Positions 38,380 to 47,139 of a DNA stretch of 54,252 nucleotides are shown piece by piece. The translations under genes and the position numbers were made by a program. Numbering within the stretch: position 1 is the stretch's first letter; each line of letters opens with the position of its first letter. Source of the stretch: Nocardioides cremeus. GTDB taxonomy: Bacteria; Actinomycetota; Actinomycetes; Propionibacteriales; Nocardioidaceae. The stretch is taken from assembly GCF_030518195.1 (NCBI RefSeq), contig NZ_JAULSC010000025.1, positions 1-54,252 on the forward strand. Direction: 5' to 3'. The notes beneath the pieces are model-generated. The model was not told where the DNA came from and did no database searches. It saw only the letters and a list, made by a program, of their open reading frames with translations.

Positions 38380-38918
38380 ACCCGGCCGCAGCACCCGAGG
38401 ACCGACCGACCCGCCGACGTACCTGGGCGGTCTTCGCCCTGGTGGCCCTGACGGGCTACGCGCTCGACCTGAGCACCAAGGTGCTGGCGGTGAGCCGCCT
38501 CCAGGGCGAGCCCGACGTGCCCGTGGTGGGTGACCTGCTGGTCCTGCGCCTGGTGCGCAACCCGGGTGCGGCGTTCAGCACCGGCACCGAGTACACGGTG
38601 GTGCTCAGCACGCTCTCGATCGTGGCCGCCGTCGTCGTGGCCTACCTCAGCCTACGGCTGCGCAGCCGGTTGTGGGCGCTGGGCCTGGGGCTGCTGATGG
38701 CCGGCGTGCTCGGCAACCTGACCGACCGTCTGCTGCGTGCCCCCGGGCCGATGCGCGGCGAGGTCATCGACTTCCTGATGCTGCCCAACTGGCCGGTCTT
38801 CAACGTGGCCGACATGGCCATCAACGGCGCGGCGGCGCTGATCCTGGTGCAGGCCTTCCGCGGCGTGCGTCTCGACGGCACCCGCGAGCGCGACGACGAG
38901 CAGGAGGGACAAGCATGA
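38352..38918 (+). CDS. lspA: Signal peptidase II (prolipoprotein signal peptidase)
   Basis: 188 residues. Cleaves lipoprotein signal peptides, needed for the lipoproteins of this genome such as the endonuclease at 5.8 kb. Four membrane helices; conserved VRNPGAAFS, GVLGNLTDRLLR (first catalytic Asp) and VFNVADMAING (second catalytic Asp). The start is uncertain: ATG 38352 lies inside the dksA-like gene without a ribosome site, while GAGGAG sits 5 nt before an in-frame ATA at 38376 that overlaps the upstream TAG. The TGA overlaps the rluD ATG. Confidence 0.92.
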   Translation: MQAARGAAIDPAAAPEDRPTRRRTWAVFALVALTGYALDLSTKVLAVSRLQGEPDVPVVGDLLVLRLVRNPGAAFSTGTEYTVVLSTLSIVAAVVVAYLSLRLRSRLWALGLGLLMAGVLGNLTDRLLRAPGPMRGEVIDFLMLPNWPVFNVADMAINGAAALILVQAFRGVRLDGTRERDDEQEGQA

Positions 38919-39853
38919 CCCAGGTGTCCGACCAGCGTGCCCTGCACGTCCCCGACGTGCTCGACGGCGAGCGCGTCGACGCGGCGATGGCCCGGTTGTT
39001 CGGGCTCTCGCGCAGCCGCGCGGCCGAGCTCGTGGCCCAGGGACACGTCCTGCTCGACGGGACGCCCCCCAGCAAGAGCGACCGGGTGCTGCCCGGCTCG
39101 CTGCTGGAGGTCAGCATCCCCAGCGTCGTCGACCCGCTCGAGGTGCGGCCCGAGATCGTCGAGGGCATCAAGATCATCCACGACGACGACTCCATCGTGG
39201 TGATCGACAAGCCCGTCGGCGTCGCGGTGCACCCCTCCCCGGGCTGGGGCGGGCCCACGGTCGTGGGCCACCTCGCCGGCGCCGGCTTCCGGATCGCCAC
39301 CAGCGGCGCCTCCGAGCGGCAGGGGATCGTGCAGCGCCTCGACGTCGGGACGTCCGGGGTGATGGTGATCTGCAAGTCCGAGCACGCCTACTCCCGGCTC
39401 AAGAACGCCTTCCGCCACCGCACCGTCGACAAGACCTACCACGCGGTCGTGCAGGGCCACCCCGACCCGCTCGAGGGCACCATCGACGCCCCCATCGGGC
39501 GGCACCCCAAGGCCGACTACAAGTTCGCGGTGATGGCCGACGGCCGCGCCTCGGTGACCCACTACGAGACCCTCGAGGCGCACCGCTTCGCGAGCCTGCT
39601 CGAGGTCCACCTCGAGACCGGGCGCACCCACCAGATCCGGGTGCACATGAGCGCCCTCAAGCACCCCTGCGTCGGCGACCTGACCTACGGCGCCGACCCG
39701 GTGCTGGCCAAGCGGTTCGGGGTGGAGCGCCAGTGGCTGCACGCGGTGCGCCTGGGCTTCGAGCACCCCGACACCGGTGAGCAGGTCCAGTACGAGTCGA
39801 CGTACCCCGAGGACCTGGCCCGCGCGCTCGACACGATCCGCGATGCCCACTGA
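38915..39853 (+). CDS. rluD: RluA/RluD-family 23S rRNA pseudouridine synthase
   Basis: 312 residues. An N-terminal S4 RNA-binding domain (ERVDAAMARLFGLSRSRAAELVAQGHVLLDG core RSRAAELV) precedes the catalytic domain with IDKPVGVAVHPSPG and IVQRLDVGTSGVMV, whose Asp is catalytic; the common HRLD reads QRLD here. LETGRTHQIRVHM is also typical. CAGGAGGGAC precedes the ATG, which overlaps the lspA stop; such lspA-rluD pairing is widespread. Exact target uridine cannot be told. Confidence 0.92.
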   Translation: MTQVSDQRALHVPDVLDGERVDAAMARLFGLSRSRAAELVAQGHVLLDGTPPSKSDRVLPGSLLEVSIPSVVDPLEVRPEIVEGIKIIHDDDSIVVIDKPVGVAVHPSPGWGGPTVVGHLAGAGFRIATSGASERQGIVQRLDVGTSGVMVICKSEHAYSRLKNAFRHRTVDKTYHAVVQGHPDPLEGTIDAPIGRHPKADYKFAVMADGRASVTHYETLEAHRFASLLEVHLETGRTHQIRVHMSALKHPCVGDLTYGADPVLAKRFGVERQWLHAVRLGFEHPDTGEQVQYESTYPEDLARALDTIRDAH

Positions 39854-40556
39854 CGCCTCCGCCGACCTGTGGCTGCGCCCGGCCGAGCCGGGGGAGGCCG
39901 CGGTCCTGGCTGGCGTCCACCTGCAGTCGCGCCGAGCCGCGCCGATGCCCGACCCGGTGCACGACGAGGCCGACGTCACGCGGTGGCTGGCGGGCCGGCT
40001 CGAGAGCGACGAGGTGTGGGTCGCCGACCTCGCTGACCACGGGGTCGTGGGCTACGCCCGGCTGACGCCCGGCTGGCTCGACGACCTGTACGTCGTGCCG
40101 GTGGCGGCACGACGCGGCGTGGGCACCGCGCTGCTCGACCTGGTCAAGGCCCGTGAGCCTGCGGGCTTCTGCCTGTGGGTCTTCGCCTCCAACACCCCCG
40201 CCCGGGCCTTCTACGAGCGTCACGGGCTGGTCGAGCTGGAGAGCACCGACGGGTCGGCCAACGAGGAGCGGGCCCCCGACGTGCGGCTGGCCTGGCCGGG
40301 CGCCGAGCCGCTGCGCTTCCTGCGCGGCCTGGTCGACGACGTCGACGCCCAGCTCGGCGACCTGCTGGCGCGACGCGCGGCCCTGACCCGCGCGATCCAG
40401 CCCTTCAAGACCACCACCAGCCGCGACCCGGGGCGCGAGCGCGCCGTGGCCGAGGCGCTCGCGACGCGTGCTCCCGAGCTCGGTGTCGAGCGCCTCGAGC
40501 GCATCGCGCACGCCATCATCACCGAGTCCCTGGACGCGGCGGCCGAGCGGAGCTGA
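39843..40556 (+). CDS. GNAT N-acetyltransferase fused to an AroQ-type chorismate mutase domain
   Basis: 237 residues. Residues 10-145 are a GNAT domain: LYVVPVAARRGVGTALLDLV is the acetyl-CoA loop and NTPARAFYERHGL the fourth motif. Residues about 157-237 resemble an AroQ chorismate mutase: LRGLVDDVDAQLGDLLARRAAL, a Lys in QPFK, RDPGRERAV and a final HAIITESLDAA helix. Residues matching E. coli R11, R28, K39, D48, R51 and E52 can all be placed, with Glu at the Q88 site. The start overlaps the rluD end by 11 nt. The GNAT substrate is unknown; the fusion suggests a link to aromatic metabolism. Confidence 0.75.
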   Translation: MPTDASADLWLRPAEPGEAAVLAGVHLQSRRAAPMPDPVHDEADVTRWLAGRLESDEVWVADLADHGVVGYARLTPGWLDDLYVVPVAARRGVGTALLDLVKAREPAGFCLWVFASNTPARAFYERHGLVELESTDGSANEERAPDVRLAWPGAEPLRFLRGLVDDVDAQLGDLLARRAALTRAIQPFKTTTSRDPGRERAVAEALATRAPELGVERLERIAHAIITESLDAAAERS

Positions 40557-40570
40557 GTGTCGGTGCGCCC

Positions 40571-40601
40571 TGGCAACCTGTCGGTGTCGGTCGCGTAGGC
40601 T
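40571..40601 (+). promoter_or_regulatory. Candidate dnaE1 promoter
   Basis: TGGCAA (40571-40576) and TAGGCT (40596-40601) with a 19-nt spacer, about 100 nt before dnaE1. The -10 is good, the spacing long. Confidence 0.35.
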
Positions 40602-40703
40602 GACGTCCTTCCCCCAGGATCGACGTACGACCCCGGTGCCCCGCGCTGGTCGCGCTCGATGCTGCCCCACCGCACCGATCCCGAAGGGATGCTGCTCGCG
40701 ACC

Positions 40704-43700
40704 ATGGCGACCTCGTCGGACTCCTTCGTGCACCTGCACGTGCACACCGAGTACTCCATGCTCGACGGCGCCGCCCGGCTGGGCGCGCTGACCGAGCGCG
40801 CGGCCGAGCTGGGCATGCCGGCCATCGCCATGACCGACCACGGCAACGTGTTCGGCGCCTACGAGTTCTACTCGAAGGCCAAGGCGGCCGGCGTGAAGCC
40901 GATCATCGGCATCGAGGCCTACTTCGCCCCCAACATCTCGCGCTTCGAGCGCAAGGGCGTCAACTTCTACGGCGGCGGGCCCGACGACGTCTCCAACCGC
41001 GGCGCCTACACCCACATGACGCTGCTCTCGGAGTCGACCGAGGGCATGCACAACCTCTTCCGGCTCTCGACCGGGGCGTGGCGCGACGGCTTCTTCAAGC
41101 ACCCGCGCATGGACCGCGAGCTGCTCTCGCAGCACGGCAAGGGGATCATCGGCACCACCGGCTGCCCCTCCGGCGAGATCCAGGTCCACCTGCGCCACGG
41201 CAACTACGCCGCCGCCCGCCAGACCGCCGGCGACTTCCAGGAGATCCTCGGCAAGGAGAACTACTTCCTCGAGCTGATGGACCACGGCCTCGACATCGAG
41301 AACCGGGTCCGCGACGGCCTGCTCGAGCTCGGCCGCGACCTCAAGATCCCGCTGCTGGCCACCAACGACTCGCACTACGTGATGCGCGAGGACGCCAAGA
41401 GCCAGGAGCACCTGCTGTGCATCAACTCCGGCTCCACGATGGACATCCCCGCCGGTGACGGCCCCGGCCAGCGCTTCGCCTTCTCCGGCGACGGCTACTA
41501 CATCAAGTCCGCCGAGGAGATGCGGGCGCTGTGGGCCGACAAGTACCAGCTGCGCGAGGCGTGCGACAACACGCTGCTGATCGCCGAGCGCTGCGACGTG
41601 GAGTTCTCCGAGGGCGTGGGCAAGTACATGCCCAAGTTCCCCTGCCCGCCGGGGGAGAACGAGGACTCCTGGCTGGTCAAGGAGGTCGAGCGCGGCCTGC
41701 AGTTCCGCTACCCCAACGGCATCCCCGACGAGGTCCGCAAGCAGGCCGAGTTCGAGCTCGGCGTGATCACCCAGATGGGCTTCCCGGGCTACTTCCTCGT
41801 CGTCGCCGACTTCATCAACTGGGCCAAGAACAACGGCATCCGCGTGGGCCCGGGCCGCGGCTCGGGTGCGGGCTCGATGGTCGCCTACGCGCTGCGCATC
41901 ACCGACCTCGACCCGCTGGTGCACGGGCTGATCTTCGAGCGCTTCCTCAACCCCGACCGCGTCTCCATGCCCGACTTCGACATCGACTTCGACGAGCGCC
42001 GGCGTGGCGAGGTCATCAGGTACGTCACCGAGAAGTACGGCGACGACCGGGTCTCCTACATCGTCACCTACGGCACCATCAAGGCCAAGCAGGCCGTCAA
42101 GGACTCCTCGCGCATCCTGGGCTACCCCTTCGCCATGGGCGACCGCATCACCAAGGCGATGCCGGCGGCGGTGATGGGCAAGGACGTGCCGCTGCAGCAG
42201 ATCTTCGACCCCGAGCACGCCCGCTACGGCGAGGGCGGGGAGTTCCGCCAGCTCTACGACTCCGACAACGACGTGCAGAAGGTCGTCGACACCGCCATCG
42301 GCATCGAGGGTCTCAAGCGGCAGTGGGGCGTGCACGCGGCCGGCGTGATCATGTCGAGCGAGCCGCTCGAGGACGTCATCCCGCTGCTCAAGCGGCCCGC
42401 CGACGGCGCGATGATCACCCAGTTCGACTACCCCACCTGTGAGGGCCTCGGCCTGATCAAGATGGACTTCCTCGGGCTGCGCAACCTGACCGTCCTCGAC
42501 GACGCCATCAAGAACATCGAGGCCAACCGCGGCGAGACCGTGGTCCTCGAGGAGCTCGAGCTGACCGACGAGAACACCTACGCCCTGCTGCAGCGCGGCG
42601 ACACCCTGGGCGTCTTCCAGCTCGACGGCGGCCCGATGCGCGCACTGCTGCGCTCGATGCGCCCCGACACCTTCGAGGACATCTCCGCGGTCGGCGCGCT
42701 CTACCGGCCCGGCCCGATGGGTGCCGACTCGCACAACAAGTACGCCCGCCGCAAGACCGGCCGGGAGCCGGTGGAGCCGATCCACCCCGAGCTCGCCGAG
42801 GCGCTCGAGGACGTGCTGGGCGAGACCTACGGCCTGATCGTCTACCAGGAGCAGGTGATGGCGATCGCCCAGAAGCTCGCGGGCTACACCCTGGGCCAGG
42901 CCGACATCCTGCGACGCGCGATGGGCAAGAAGAAGAAGGCCGAGCTGGACAAGCAGTTCGCCGGCTTCTCGGGGGGCATGAAGGAGCGGGGCTACTCCGA
43001 CGCCGCGATCAAGACGCTGTGGGACATCCTGCTGCCGTTCTCCGACTACGCCTTCAACAAGGCGCACTCGGCGGCGTACGGCGTGGTGTCCTACTGGACC
43101 GCCTACCTCAAGGCCAACTACCCGGCCGAGTACATGGCCGCGCTGCTGACCTCGGTCAAGGACGACAAAGACAAGTCGGCGATCTACCTCAACGAGTGCC
43201 GACGGATGAAGATCCAGGTGCTGCCGCCCGACGTCAACGAGTCGGCCGCCAACTTCACCCCGGTCGGCAACGACGTGCGCTTCGGCCTGACCGCGGTGCG
43301 CAACGTGGGCGCCAACGTCGTCGACGGCATCGTCTCGGGCCGCGAGCAGAAGGGCCGCTACACCGACTTCAACGACTTCATGGACAAGGTGCCGGCGCTG
43401 GTGTGCAACAAGCGCGTCATCGAGTCGCTGGTCAAGGCCGGTGCCTTCGACGAGATGAAGCACCGCCGCCGCGCCCTGGTGGCCATCCACGAGACCGCCG
43501 TCGACCAGTACGTCGACATCAAGCGCAACGAGGCGATCGGCCAGGACTCCCTCTTCGGCGGGATGGACGACGACGCCGGGGGCTCCTTCGGGATCTCGGT
43601 GACGGTGCCCGACATCGACGAGTGGGACAAGACCACGCTGCTGGCCCACGAGCGCGACATGCTCGGCCTCTACGTCTCCGACCACCCGCTGCTGGGGCTC

Positions 43701-44261
43701 GAGCACGTGCTGGCCAACGGCTCCGACTGCACCATCGGCCAGCTGATGCTCGACGAGGACCGCACCGACGGCTCGCCGATCACGATCAGCGGCCTGGTCA
43801 CCTCGGTGCAGCGCAAGATCACCAAGCGCGGCGACGCGTGGGCGATGATCACGCTCGAGGACCTCGACGGCGGCATCGACGTGCTGCTCTTCCCCAGCGC
43901 CTACCAGCTGGCCTCGACGCTGCTGGTCGAGGACGCGATCCTGACCGTCAAGGGCCGGCTCTCGCGCAGCAAGGACCAGCCCGAGATCCACGGCCAGGAG
44001 GTCTCGGTCCCCGACATCTCCGACGGCCCGTCCGGCCCGGTGGTCATCTCGATGCCCTCGACGCGCTGCACCGGCCCCGTGGTCGAGCAGCTCAAGGACG
44101 TGCTCGGCACGCACCCTGGGATGACCGAAGTACGGTTGCGTCTCATGACGCGGGAGGCGACGAAGGTGATGAGGCTCGACGACCGGCTGCGGGTCACACC
44201 GACCCCGGCGCTGTTCGCCGACCTCAAGGCGCTGCTGGGTCCGGGATGCCTGACCAGCTGA
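40704..44261 (+). CDS. dnaE1: Replicative DNA polymerase III alpha subunit
   Basis: 1185 residues, full length. PHP domain with HLHVHTEYSMLDGAARL and MTDHGNVFGAYEFY (metal-binding, proofreading exonuclease in actinobacteria); polymerase core with GSGAGSMVAYALRITDLDPL, MPDFDIDFDERRR near residue 423 and GLIKMDFLGLRNLTVLDDA (catalytic Asp residues); AFNKAHSAAYGVVSYWTAYLKANYP; C-terminal OB fold (WAMITLEDLDGGIDVLLFP). ATG 40704 gives the normal MATSSDSFVHLH start; ATG 40689 is an alternative. Contrast with the damage-inducible dnaE2 at 7.1 kb. Confidence 0.96.
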   Translation: MATSSDSFVHLHVHTEYSMLDGAARLGALTERAAELGMPAIAMTDHGNVFGAYEFYSKAKAAGVKPIIGIEAYFAPNISRFERKGVNFYGGGPDDVSNRGAYTHMTLLSESTEGMHNLFRLSTGAWRDGFFKHPRMDRELLSQHGKGIIGTTGCPSGEIQVHLRHGNYAAARQTAGDFQEILGKENYFLELMDHGLDIENRVRDGLLELGRDLKIPLLATNDSHYVMREDAKSQEHLLCINSGSTMDIPAGDGPGQRFAFSGDGYYIKSAEEMRALWADKYQLREACDNTLLIAERCDVEFSEGVGKYMPKFPCPPGENEDSWLVKEVERGLQFRYPNGIPDEVRKQAEFELGVITQMGFPGYFLVVADFINWAKNNGIRVGPGRGSGAGSMVAYALRITDLDPLVHGLIFERFLNPDRVSMPDFDIDFDERRRGEVIRYVTEKYGDDRVSYIVTYGTIKAKQAVKDSSRILGYPFAMGDRITKAMPAAVMGKDVPLQQIFDPEHARYGEGGEFRQLYDSDNDVQKVVDTAIGIEGLKRQWGVHAAGVIMSSEPLEDVIPLLKRPADGAMITQFDYPTCEGLGLIKMDFLGLRNLTVLDDAIKNIEANRGETVVLEELELTDENTYALLQRGDTLGVFQLDGGPMRALLRSMRPDTFEDISAVGALYRPGPMGADSHNKYARRKTGREPVEPIHPELAEALEDVLGETYGLIVYQEQVMAIAQKLAGYTLGQADILRRAMGKKKKAELDKQFAGFSGGMKERGYSDAAIKTLWDILLPFSDYAFNKAHSAAYGVVSYWTAYLKANYPAEYMAALLTSVKDDKDKSAIYLNECRRMKIQVLPPDVNESAANFTPVGNDVRFGLTAVRNVGANVVDGIVSGREQKGRYTDFNDFMDKVPALVCNKRVIESLVKAGAFDEMKHRRRALVAIHETAVDQYVDIKRNEAIGQDSLFGGMDDDAGGSFGISVTVPDIDEWDKTTLLAHERDMLGLYVSDHPLLGLEHVLANGSDCTIGQLMLDEDRTDGSPITISGLVTSVQRKITKRGDAWAMITLEDLDGGIDVLLFPSAYQLASTLLVEDAILTVKGRLSRSKDQPEIHGQEVSVPDISDGPSGPVVISMPSTRCTGPVVEQLKDVLGTHPGMTEVRLRLMTREATKVMRLDDRLRVTPTPALFADLKALLGPGCLTS

Positions 44262-44854
44262 CCCACTCGTCGTCGCACCACTACCCGTTCGGCTCCTCGC
44301 TCGCGCAACCGGGCGACGTACGCCGGGCGCGGCCGGGGCTGCGCGCGAGCCTGCTGCAGGCGCTGGGCGTCGTGCTGGTCTTCGTGGTCGCGGGTGCGGC
44401 CCTGGGCTGGGTCTGGGAGCGCTGGTGGGAGCCGTCGACGGGCACGGTCTTCCGCAAGGAGTGGTTCCCCGTCGACGCTGATGGCCGCTACGACCTCGAC
44501 GCGCTGCGCAACGAGTTCGCCGGCACCGCCCAGTACGTCGTGCTCGCCCTCGGTGGCGGCGTCGTCCTGGGTGCGCTGTCGAGCCTGGTGCTGGTCGGGC
44601 GCGAGCTGGTGGCCCTGGCCGTGGTCGTGCTCGCCTCGCTGCTGGCGGCCGTGGTGATGTGGCAGGTCGGCGTCGCCCTGGGCCCGCCCGACCCGCAGGA
44701 GCTGGCCCGCACCGCCGGGCGCGGCGCCACCCTGCCCAGTGCCCTGGGCCTCGACAGCCTCGGCGCGCTGCTGGCCTGGCCGCTGGCCGCGGCCCTGGGC
44801 ACCGGCAGCGCCTACGCGCTGCTGCCGGGCGTGGGCGGGCGCCGTCCGGCGTAG
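44246..44854 (+). CDS. Membrane protein downstream of dnaE1, unknown function
   Basis: 202 residues. Four hydrophobic segments (about residues 33-52, 90-110, 112-135 and 165-185) with a polar extracytoplasmic loop after the first (WWEPSTGTVFRKEWFPVDADGRYDL). This resembles DUF2567-like actinobacterial proteins, but I cannot assign it firmly. Its ATG lies inside the dnaE1 3' end (16-nt overlap), implying coupling. The TAG stop forms the start of a TAGTCT box for the next gene. Confidence 0.78.
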   Translation: MPDQLTHSSSHHYPFGSSLAQPGDVRRARPGLRASLLQALGVVLVFVVAGAALGWVWERWWEPSTGTVFRKEWFPVDADGRYDLDALRNEFAGTAQYVVLALGGGVVLGALSSLVLVGRELVALAVVVLASLLAAVVMWQVGVALGPPDPQELARTAGRGATLPSALGLDSLGALLAWPLAAALGTGSAYALLPGVGGRRPA

Positions 44855-44857
44855 TCT
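44852..44857 (+). promoter_or_regulatory. -10 box of the DUF3352 gene overlapping a stop codon
   Basis: TAGTCT starts with the upstream gene's TAG stop and ends 6 nt before GTG 44864; no ribosome-binding site fits in the gap, so the message is probably leaderless. Confidence 0.5.
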
Positions 44858-44863
44858 GACGGC

Positions 44864-46411
44864 GTGGACGAGACCCCTCAGCAGCCCCGCCGCCCCCACG
44901 ACCAGGACGAGCCGCAGGCCGAGGTCCTGGAGCAGGGCCGAGGCGGCCCGATCGCCCCGCGGCCGCGCACTAGCAGGCGTCCGGCGGCCCTGGTGGCCGG
45001 CCTCGGCGTGCTGGGCCTGGGCCTCGTGGGCGGTGCGGCGTTCGGCGCCTACTGGTACCTCTCCGACGGCGCCCAGGCCGCCGAGGCGTTCCCCGCCGAC
45101 TCGGTCGGCTACGTGGGAGTGACCCTCGACCCGAGCGGGAAGCAGAAGCTCGCCGCGCTGGAGACCCTGCAGGAGTTCCCGACGATCGCCGACGAGCTCG
45201 ACCTCGAGGGTTCGCTCGAGGACGTCGACGTCAAGCGCAGCATCGTCGAGGCGGTGCTCGAGGAAGCACCCTGCGACCTCGGCTACGACGACGCCGTCGC
45301 GCCCTGGCTGGGGGAGCGGTTCGGGGCCGCCGCCGTGCCCGCGGGCGAGGCGCTGCCCTCCATGGTCTTCGCCGTGGAGGTCACCGACCCCGACGCTGCC
45401 GACGCCGGGGTGCGTGCGCTGCTGTCGTGCGACGGCAGCGATGCCGAGAGCATGGCCGGCTGGAGCGTCGAGGGCGACTGGCTGCTGGTGGCCGAGACCC
45501 CCGAGATCGTCGCGGAGGTCGCCGACGCCGCGGCGGAGGGGTCTCTGGCCGACGACGAGGACTTCCGGCGCTGGACAGGTGAGGCCGGCGACGAGGGCGT
45601 GCTGACGGCGTACGCCGCTCCCGAGGCGCCGCGCGTGCTGGCCGACCTCGGCAGCGAGTTCTTCGGCGGCGAGCTGCCCGGGGCCGAGGAGCTGGAGGAG
45701 CTCGACGAGACGCTCGACGACTTCGAGGGGATGGCCGCGGTGCTCCGGTTCGGTGACGGCGCGCTGGAGATCGAGGCCGCCGGCGCCGCCTCCGACCAGG
45801 CGGACGCCCTGGAGGCGGGCGCCGGAGAGCTGGTCACCGGGCTGCCCGACGACACCGTGCTGGCACTCGCGGCCGGGCTGGGGGAGGGCTGGTCGCAGGC
45901 GCTCGACGAGGAGGGCGCCTCGCTGCCCGTCGACGTCGAGGCGCTGCTCGGCGACGTCGCCGCGCTCGCCATCGGTCCCGACCTCGACCCCGACGCCCTG
46001 CTGGGCGCCTTCTTCTCCGGTGACCTGAGCGACGTGCCGGTCGCCGCCATCACCCGGGGCGACCTGGACGAGGCCGAGGAGGCGATCGCCCAGGCGGGTC
46101 CGCTGGCCGCCTCCCTCGAGGCCCGCGAGGCCGGTGACCGGATCCTCGTGGGGCCCAGTGGTCCGTGGCTCGACGCGGTCGAGGCCGGCGGCTCGCTCGG
46201 CGACTCCGACCTCTTCACCTCGGTGGTGCCCGACGCCGATGGCGCCGGCATGGTGGCGTTCCTCGACCTGGGAGTCGTGGCCGACCTGGTCGACCAGGCC
46301 GCCCCGGGCGTCGAGGAGGACCGCGACCTGGCCCAGCTCGGGGCCGTGGGCGCCAGCGCCCGCGTCGACGGCGACGTGGTCCGCGCCGTGCTGCGCCTCA
46401 CCACCCGCTGA
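44864..46411 (+). CDS. DUF3352 domain-containing membrane-anchored protein
   Basis: 515 residues. A polar Pro/Gln-rich cytoplasmic start, one membrane helix (ALVAGLGVLGLGLVGGAAFGAYWYL, about residues 43-67) and a large, very acidic extracellular domain with alternating short strands and helices matching the DUF3352 family of actinobacteria. Many DD/EE pairs (for example EELEELDETLDDFEG) give a strongly negative surface. Function is unknown. The stop codon begins a 22-bp repeat array, and the gene converges on ybaK2. Confidence 0.85.
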   Translation: MDETPQQPRRPHDQDEPQAEVLEQGRGGPIAPRPRTSRRPAALVAGLGVLGLGLVGGAAFGAYWYLSDGAQAAEAFPADSVGYVGVTLDPSGKQKLAALETLQEFPTIADELDLEGSLEDVDVKRSIVEAVLEEAPCDLGYDDAVAPWLGERFGAAAVPAGEALPSMVFAVEVTDPDAADAGVRALLSCDGSDAESMAGWSVEGDWLLVAETPEIVAEVADAAAEGSLADDEDFRRWTGEAGDEGVLTAYAAPEAPRVLADLGSEFFGGELPGAEELEELDETLDDFEGMAAVLRFGDGALEIEAAGAASDQADALEAGAGELVTGLPDDTVLALAAGLGEGWSQALDEEGASLPVDVEALLGDVAALAIGPDLDPDALLGAFFSGDLSDVPVAAITRGDLDEAEEAIAQAGPLAASLEAREAGDRILVGPSGPWLDAVEAGGSLGDSDLFTSVVPDADGAGMVAFLDLGVVADLVDQAAPGVEEDRDLAQLGAVGASARVDGDVVRAVLRLTTR

Positions 46412-46497
46412 CCCGGCCCAGACTTCACGCTGACCCGGCCCAAACTTCACGCTGACCCGGCCCAGACTTCGCGCCGACCCGGCCCGAACTTCGCGCT
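46410..46497 (+). repeat. Four tandem 22-bp repeats anchored on the DUF3352 stop codon
   Basis: Units at 46410-46431, 46432-46453, 46454-46475 and 46476-46497 (core GACCCGGCCC, then ACTTC, then CGC), plus a decayed fifth. The DUF3352 TGA supplies the first two bases. The remaining gap to 46570 holds no gene. Confidence 0.9.
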
Positions 46498-46570
46498 GAC
46501 CCGGCCAAGGTCTCCCCTCGAGCCGGCCGGGATCCACACCCGGTCGAGGACGGCCGGTCCAGGCCGACTC

Positions 46571-46636
46571 GGTGCGAAGTTCGGGCCGGGTGGGCGGGAA
46601 GTTCAGGCCGACTCGGCGGGAAGTTCGGGCCGGGTC
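46571..46636 (-). repeat. Three 22-bp repeats anchored on the ybaK2 stop codon
   Basis: Inverted units at 46571-46592, 46593-46614 and 46615-46636. On the minus strand the ybaK2 TGA runs straight into the first unit, mirroring the array after DUF3352. The two oppositely oriented arrays could pair in a transcript to make a large bidirectional terminator. Confidence 0.9.
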
Positions 46637-47129
46637 AGCGGGAGACGGGGGCGGTGGTGGCCCGGGTGAGGGCGACCAGGTCGGTGGGGGAGAGCTCGAT
46701 GTCGAAGCCGCGGCGCCCCCCGGAGACCAGCACGGTGGGGTGCTCCAGCGCGCCGGCGTCGACGACGGTCGGCAGCGGCTTCTTCTGGCCCAGCGGCGAG
46801 ATGCCGCCGACGACGTACCCGGTGGCCCGCTCCGCGACGGCGGGGTCGGCCATCACCGCCCGGCTGCCGCCCAGCGCCCGCGCCAGGGCCTTGAGGTCGA
46901 GCTGGGCGCTGACGGGCACCACCGCGACCGCGAGGCGCCCGTCGACCTCGGCCAGCAGCGTCTTGAGCACCCGCGCCGCGTCGACGCCGAGGGCCTGCGC
47001 CGCCTCCAGCCCGTACGACGCCGCACGGGGGTCGTGCTCGTAGGTGTGGGCGACGTGCTCGACACCGGCGCGCGCCAGCGCCAGCGTGGCCTGGGTGGTG
47101 GGGGAGCGGTCGCGGGAGCGGCGGGCCAC
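46635..47129 (-). CDS. ybaK: Cys-tRNA(Pro)/Cys-tRNA(Cys) deacylase YbaK
   Basis: 164 residues. Free-standing editing enzyme that hydrolyses Cys-tRNA(Pro). YEHDPRAASYGLEAAQALGVDAARVLKTLLAEV contains the functional Lys (VLKTL), GGISPLGQKKPLPTVVD and VLVSGGRRGFDIELSPTDL are typical of the bacterial YbaK subgroup. GTG 47129 lies 7 nt after TAGGCG, a near -10 box that begins with the stop codon of the upstream LON-domain gene. Paralogue of the divergent gene at 3.7 kb. Confidence 0.92.
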   Translation of the reverse strand: MARRSRDRSPTTQATLALARAGVEHVAHTYEHDPRAASYGLEAAQALGVDAARVLKTLLAEVDGRLAVAVVPVSAQLDLKALARALGGSRAVMADPAVAERATGYVVGGISPLGQKKPLPTVVDAGALEHPTVLVSGGRRGFDIELSPTDLVALTRATTAPVSR

Positions 47130-47139
47130 ACGAACCCGC

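Noticed and set aside
39657..44114. A minus-strand open frame opposite dnaE1
   Set aside because: Antisense shadow; composition follows the third-position G/C bias of the true gene.
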